From NCBI GenBank assembly GCA_937897985.1, contig CALCBD010000013.1, positions 1 to 8,245 of the forward strand: DNA of 8,245 nucleotides, given 5' to 3'. Position 1 is the first letter of the stretch; the number at the start of each line of letters is the position of its first letter. Both the position numbers and the translations under genes were made by a program. Origin of the DNA: an uncultured Paludibacter sp. (lineage in GTDB: Bacteria > Bacteroidota > Bacteroidia > Bacteroidales > Paludibacteraceae). Positions 6,524 through 8,245 of this stretch are shown piece by piece. Below the pieces are notes generated by a model. The model was not told the origin of the DNA, did not search any database, and saw nothing but the letters and a program-made list of their open reading frames with translations.

Positions 6524-8071
6524 TTATCCCTTTTTGTGCGGTATTTTGCTTTTGAGGTTATTCAGGGTGGCTATGGTGATACCATAACCTGTGCTTCCCG
6601 ATTTTTCCTGTAATCCGGCAAGGGCGGTGTACAGCTTTATTTGTTCCATTGTGTTTGCCCCGGTTTTATTTTCGGCGCTGTACACAATGTAATTCTGAAC
6701 ATATTTCCATACCGGTTCGTCGGTGGGTGTGAAATCGGCTCCGCAAAGGGCTTTTAATATGTTTTCGCCTTTGCTGAGTTCATCACCCGTATAGGTGCCG
6801 GCATATTTGTTTAAGAGCGAGAAACTGCCTCCACCCTTACCGTCGAGTTTGTCGAGTGCTTCGGTGAGTATTGTTCTTGCCTGCAGGCGGTTTCCGTTTC
6901 GGATATTGAGTTCGGCCATTGCCTCGTAATAACATACTTTACTCACCAGCGGCAGTGTGTTGACGTAATCCTTTATTTTGTCGAGCAGGGCGGCTGCTTC
7001 GGCGAGTGCCGTTTTGTCGTACCGGATCAGCACATGGGCGTACATCAGCGTGTTGGGTATGTTTTCATTGTTCAGGTAGAGGTATCTGTTCAGGGCGATA
7101 AGCCGGTCGTATGTTTTGGATTTGCGGTAGTGTTTTCGTAGCTTCCCGATGGTGTTGGTATCGTTGATTTGAACAGCAAGTATTTTCATGCCGTATTTTT
7201 CGGCTTTGTTGGTATCTTTATTTTTAATGCCTTCGGTTAATGCCTTTGTAAGCTCCTGCTTACGTATTTTGCTGATGGTCTGCTGCCGGATTTTCTTTTC
7301 GGTTTCATCATTAAGTTCACGCCTTACTTTTTTATCGATTTTATCAATATTGGCGTCCGCATTGCCCGACATGGATGATTTGCGACTGAGCCGGTTCAGC
7401 GCCCATTGTTTTTTGTACGGAGAAGTGAGGTCCTGAATTTCGGTTTTCATGCTTTGCGGAAGGTCGATTGCCGGCAACTTCAGTCGTTGAAGGCGTTTGT
7501 TTTGGCGGTCGAGGATGTTGAGTGTATCCCGCAGGTCGAGGTACAAACCCCTGTTGGTTTTGTTCTTCTTTTTCTTTTTGTTTTCGTTCACAGCGTCGAG
7601 CATCAGCTGTGTGGATGCAACGAACAGGTTCTCCTGTCCGTACTTTGCAACGAATGCTAATCCGGCTTTTTTATTGCCTGTACACAGATTACGGATCTGA
7701 AGACCCAGCCGGTGCATGAAAATTTCGTTTGTCGGATTGTTTTTAAATCCGAGGCGGTATAGTTCGGCTGATTCGAACATTTTTTGCTGCGCCCCCAACG
7801 CCCGTGCATAACCGTCGTAGTAACTTATGCGGGCCGGAAATACGGCTATTAGTTGCTGATAGAGGGCAATGGATTCGGCGTATTTTTTCTGATAAAACAG
7901 CTGTTTTGCCTGCCTGTTGATTCCTGCGGCGTCAATGCTTGCTGCCGGGTTGGTGCTATTACCTGCAGCAAAAGATGCCAATGATTTTAAGGGGGTGAAT
8001 GCTACAAAAAAGGTTCCTGAACTCATCAGTGCGTACCTCAGGAAATCGCGGCGGGAGAAGTCTTTTCGCAT
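6524..8071 (-). CDS. Tat-signal TPR-repeat protein of unknown function
   Basis: The product has 515 residues. The N-terminus carries a twin-arginine motif, SRRDFLR (6-12), followed by a hydrophobic stretch (YALMSSGTFFVAF), as expected of a folded protein exported by the Tat system. Residues about 51-118 form two TPR-like helical hairpins (QLFYQKKYAESIALYQQLI; YARALGAQQKMFESAELY), which usually mediate protein contacts. A lysine-rich stretch (KKKKKNK, 165-171) and a charged, probably coiled helical region (about 240-290) follow. Residues about 320-410 look like further degenerate TPR helices (YDRLIALNRYLYLNNENIPN, ALAEAAALLDKIKDYV, QARTILTEALDKLDG). No catalytic motif or cofactor site was recognised. 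The start is set by the Tat motif just after the ATG. The gene is followed by the heptamer array and then the small T9SS gene in the same direction; co-transcription is possible but not shown. Confidence 0.93.
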   Translation of the reverse strand: MRKDFSRRDFLRYALMSSGTFFVAFTPLKSLASFAAGNSTNPAASIDAAGINRQAKQLFYQKKYAESIALYQQLIAVFPARISYYDGYARALGAQQKMFESAELYRLGFKNNPTNEIFMHRLGLQIRNLCTGNKKAGLAFVAKYGQENLFVASTQLMLDAVNENKKKKKNKTNRGLYLDLRDTLNILDRQNKRLQRLKLPAIDLPQSMKTEIQDLTSPYKKQWALNRLSRKSSMSGNADANIDKIDKKVRRELNDETEKKIRQQTISKIRKQELTKALTEGIKNKDTNKAEKYGMKILAVQINDTNTIGKLRKHYRKSKTYDRLIALNRYLYLNNENIPNTLMYAHVLIRYDKTALAEAAALLDKIKDYVNTLPLVSKVCYYEAMAELNIRNGNRLQARTILTEALDKLDGKGGGSFSLLNKYAGTYTGDELSKGENILKALCGADFTPTDEPVWKYVQNYIVYSAENKTGANTMEQIKLYTALAGLQEKSGSTGYGITIATLNNLKSKIPHKKG

Positions 8072-8149
8072 AGTACAATGTTTGACAGGTAAAAAATTAA
8101 GTTATAAAAAATTTGATTATAGTAATTTGTTTATTGAAATTTTTAAAGT

Positions 8150-8243
8150 AAAAAAAAGGGGAATTTGAAAGGTTGAACCGATAATTATCGCCTTTGTTAA
8201 ACAGCCCGTAGGTTACTGTTCTGATTAAACTACAAATTCCCCT
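8150..8243 (-). ncRNA. Candidate structured RNA or terminator: 11-bp stem closing two hairpins, then U-tract
   Basis: AGGGGAATTTG (8157-8167) and CAAATTCCCCT (8233-8243) are a perfect inverted repeat 65 bases apart. Read on the minus strand, they enclose AACAG/CTGTT (8216-8220 with 8200-8204, extendable by a U-G pair) and AAAGG/CCTTT (8191-8195 with 8168-8172), the latter containing the palindrome CGATAATTATCG (8179-8190). The second arm's CCTTT abuts the closing stem, so the fold is a compact three-way junction. A run of eight A on the plus strand (8150-8157) gives a U-tract right after the stem on the minus strand. It could be the terminator of a gene to the right, a leader element of the Tat-TPR gene whose start lies about 80 bases downstream, or a small palindromic mobile repeat. 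No known riboswitch class was recognised. Confidence 0.5.
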
Positions 8244-8245
8244 GT

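Noticed and set aside
7188..7719. Several overlapping plus-strand open frames opposite the Tat-TPR gene
   Set aside because: They are antisense shadows of a well-supported 515-codon gene and show no domain or signal of their own.
8101..8149. TATAAT-like box before the Tat-TPR gene
   Set aside because: The region is so AT-rich that such matches are expected by chance, and this is not the usual box of the phylum.
8158..8242. tRNA gene on the minus strand (GGGGAAT/ATTCCCC acceptor-like stem, GTTTAATCAGAAC D-arm-like, TTCAACC T-loop-like)
   Set aside because: The closing stem is 11 bp instead of 7, the T-arm does not pair at the expected place and contains a 12-base palindrome, and there is no seven-base anticodon loop.

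Overview
The window looks like Bacteroidota chromosome. The evidence is a type IX secretion (T9SS) type A sorting domain on one product, a secreted lamin-tail/SpvB/RHS giant of the kind common in that phylum, AT-rich leaders without clear Shine-Dalgarno sequences, and long repeat-filled intergenic regions. I cannot name a genus. All three genes lie on the minus strand, so transcription runs from right to left.

Right to left. (1) 8150-8243 holds a structured element: an 11-bp perfect inverted repeat closes two smaller hairpins and, on the minus strand, is followed by a U-tract. It may be a terminator, a leader RNA or a small mobile repeat. (2) 6524-8071 encodes a 515-residue protein with a twin-arginine (Tat) signal and TPR repeats. 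(3) 6432-6522 is a heptanucleotide tandem array that runs into the stop codon of that gene. (4) 5953-6390 encodes a 145-residue secreted protein made of a signal peptide, one RHS/YD-type repeat and a T9SS sorting domain. (5) 4791-5952 has no gene and consists of six copies of a compound repeat unit, each with a C/G-tract hairpin, an A/T-rich hairpin core and a pyrimidine-rich tail of nested microrepeats. (6) 4591-4748 holds two diverged copies of a 65-base direct repeat in the leader of the next gene. (7) 4564 down to the left edge is one uninterrupted reading frame of 1521 codons: signal peptide, lamin-tail domain, SpvB domain, seven calcium-binding-type propeller motifs and RHS/YD repeats. 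Its end lies outside the window.

The likely theme is export of a large surface or secreted RHS-type protein. The small YD/T9SS protein upstream shares the YD repeat vocabulary with the giant one, which suggests either a functional link or descent from an RHS C-terminus. The Tat-TPR gene has no visible functional link to the other two. The most unusual parts of the window are non-coding: the nested repeat array and the structured element at the right edge.
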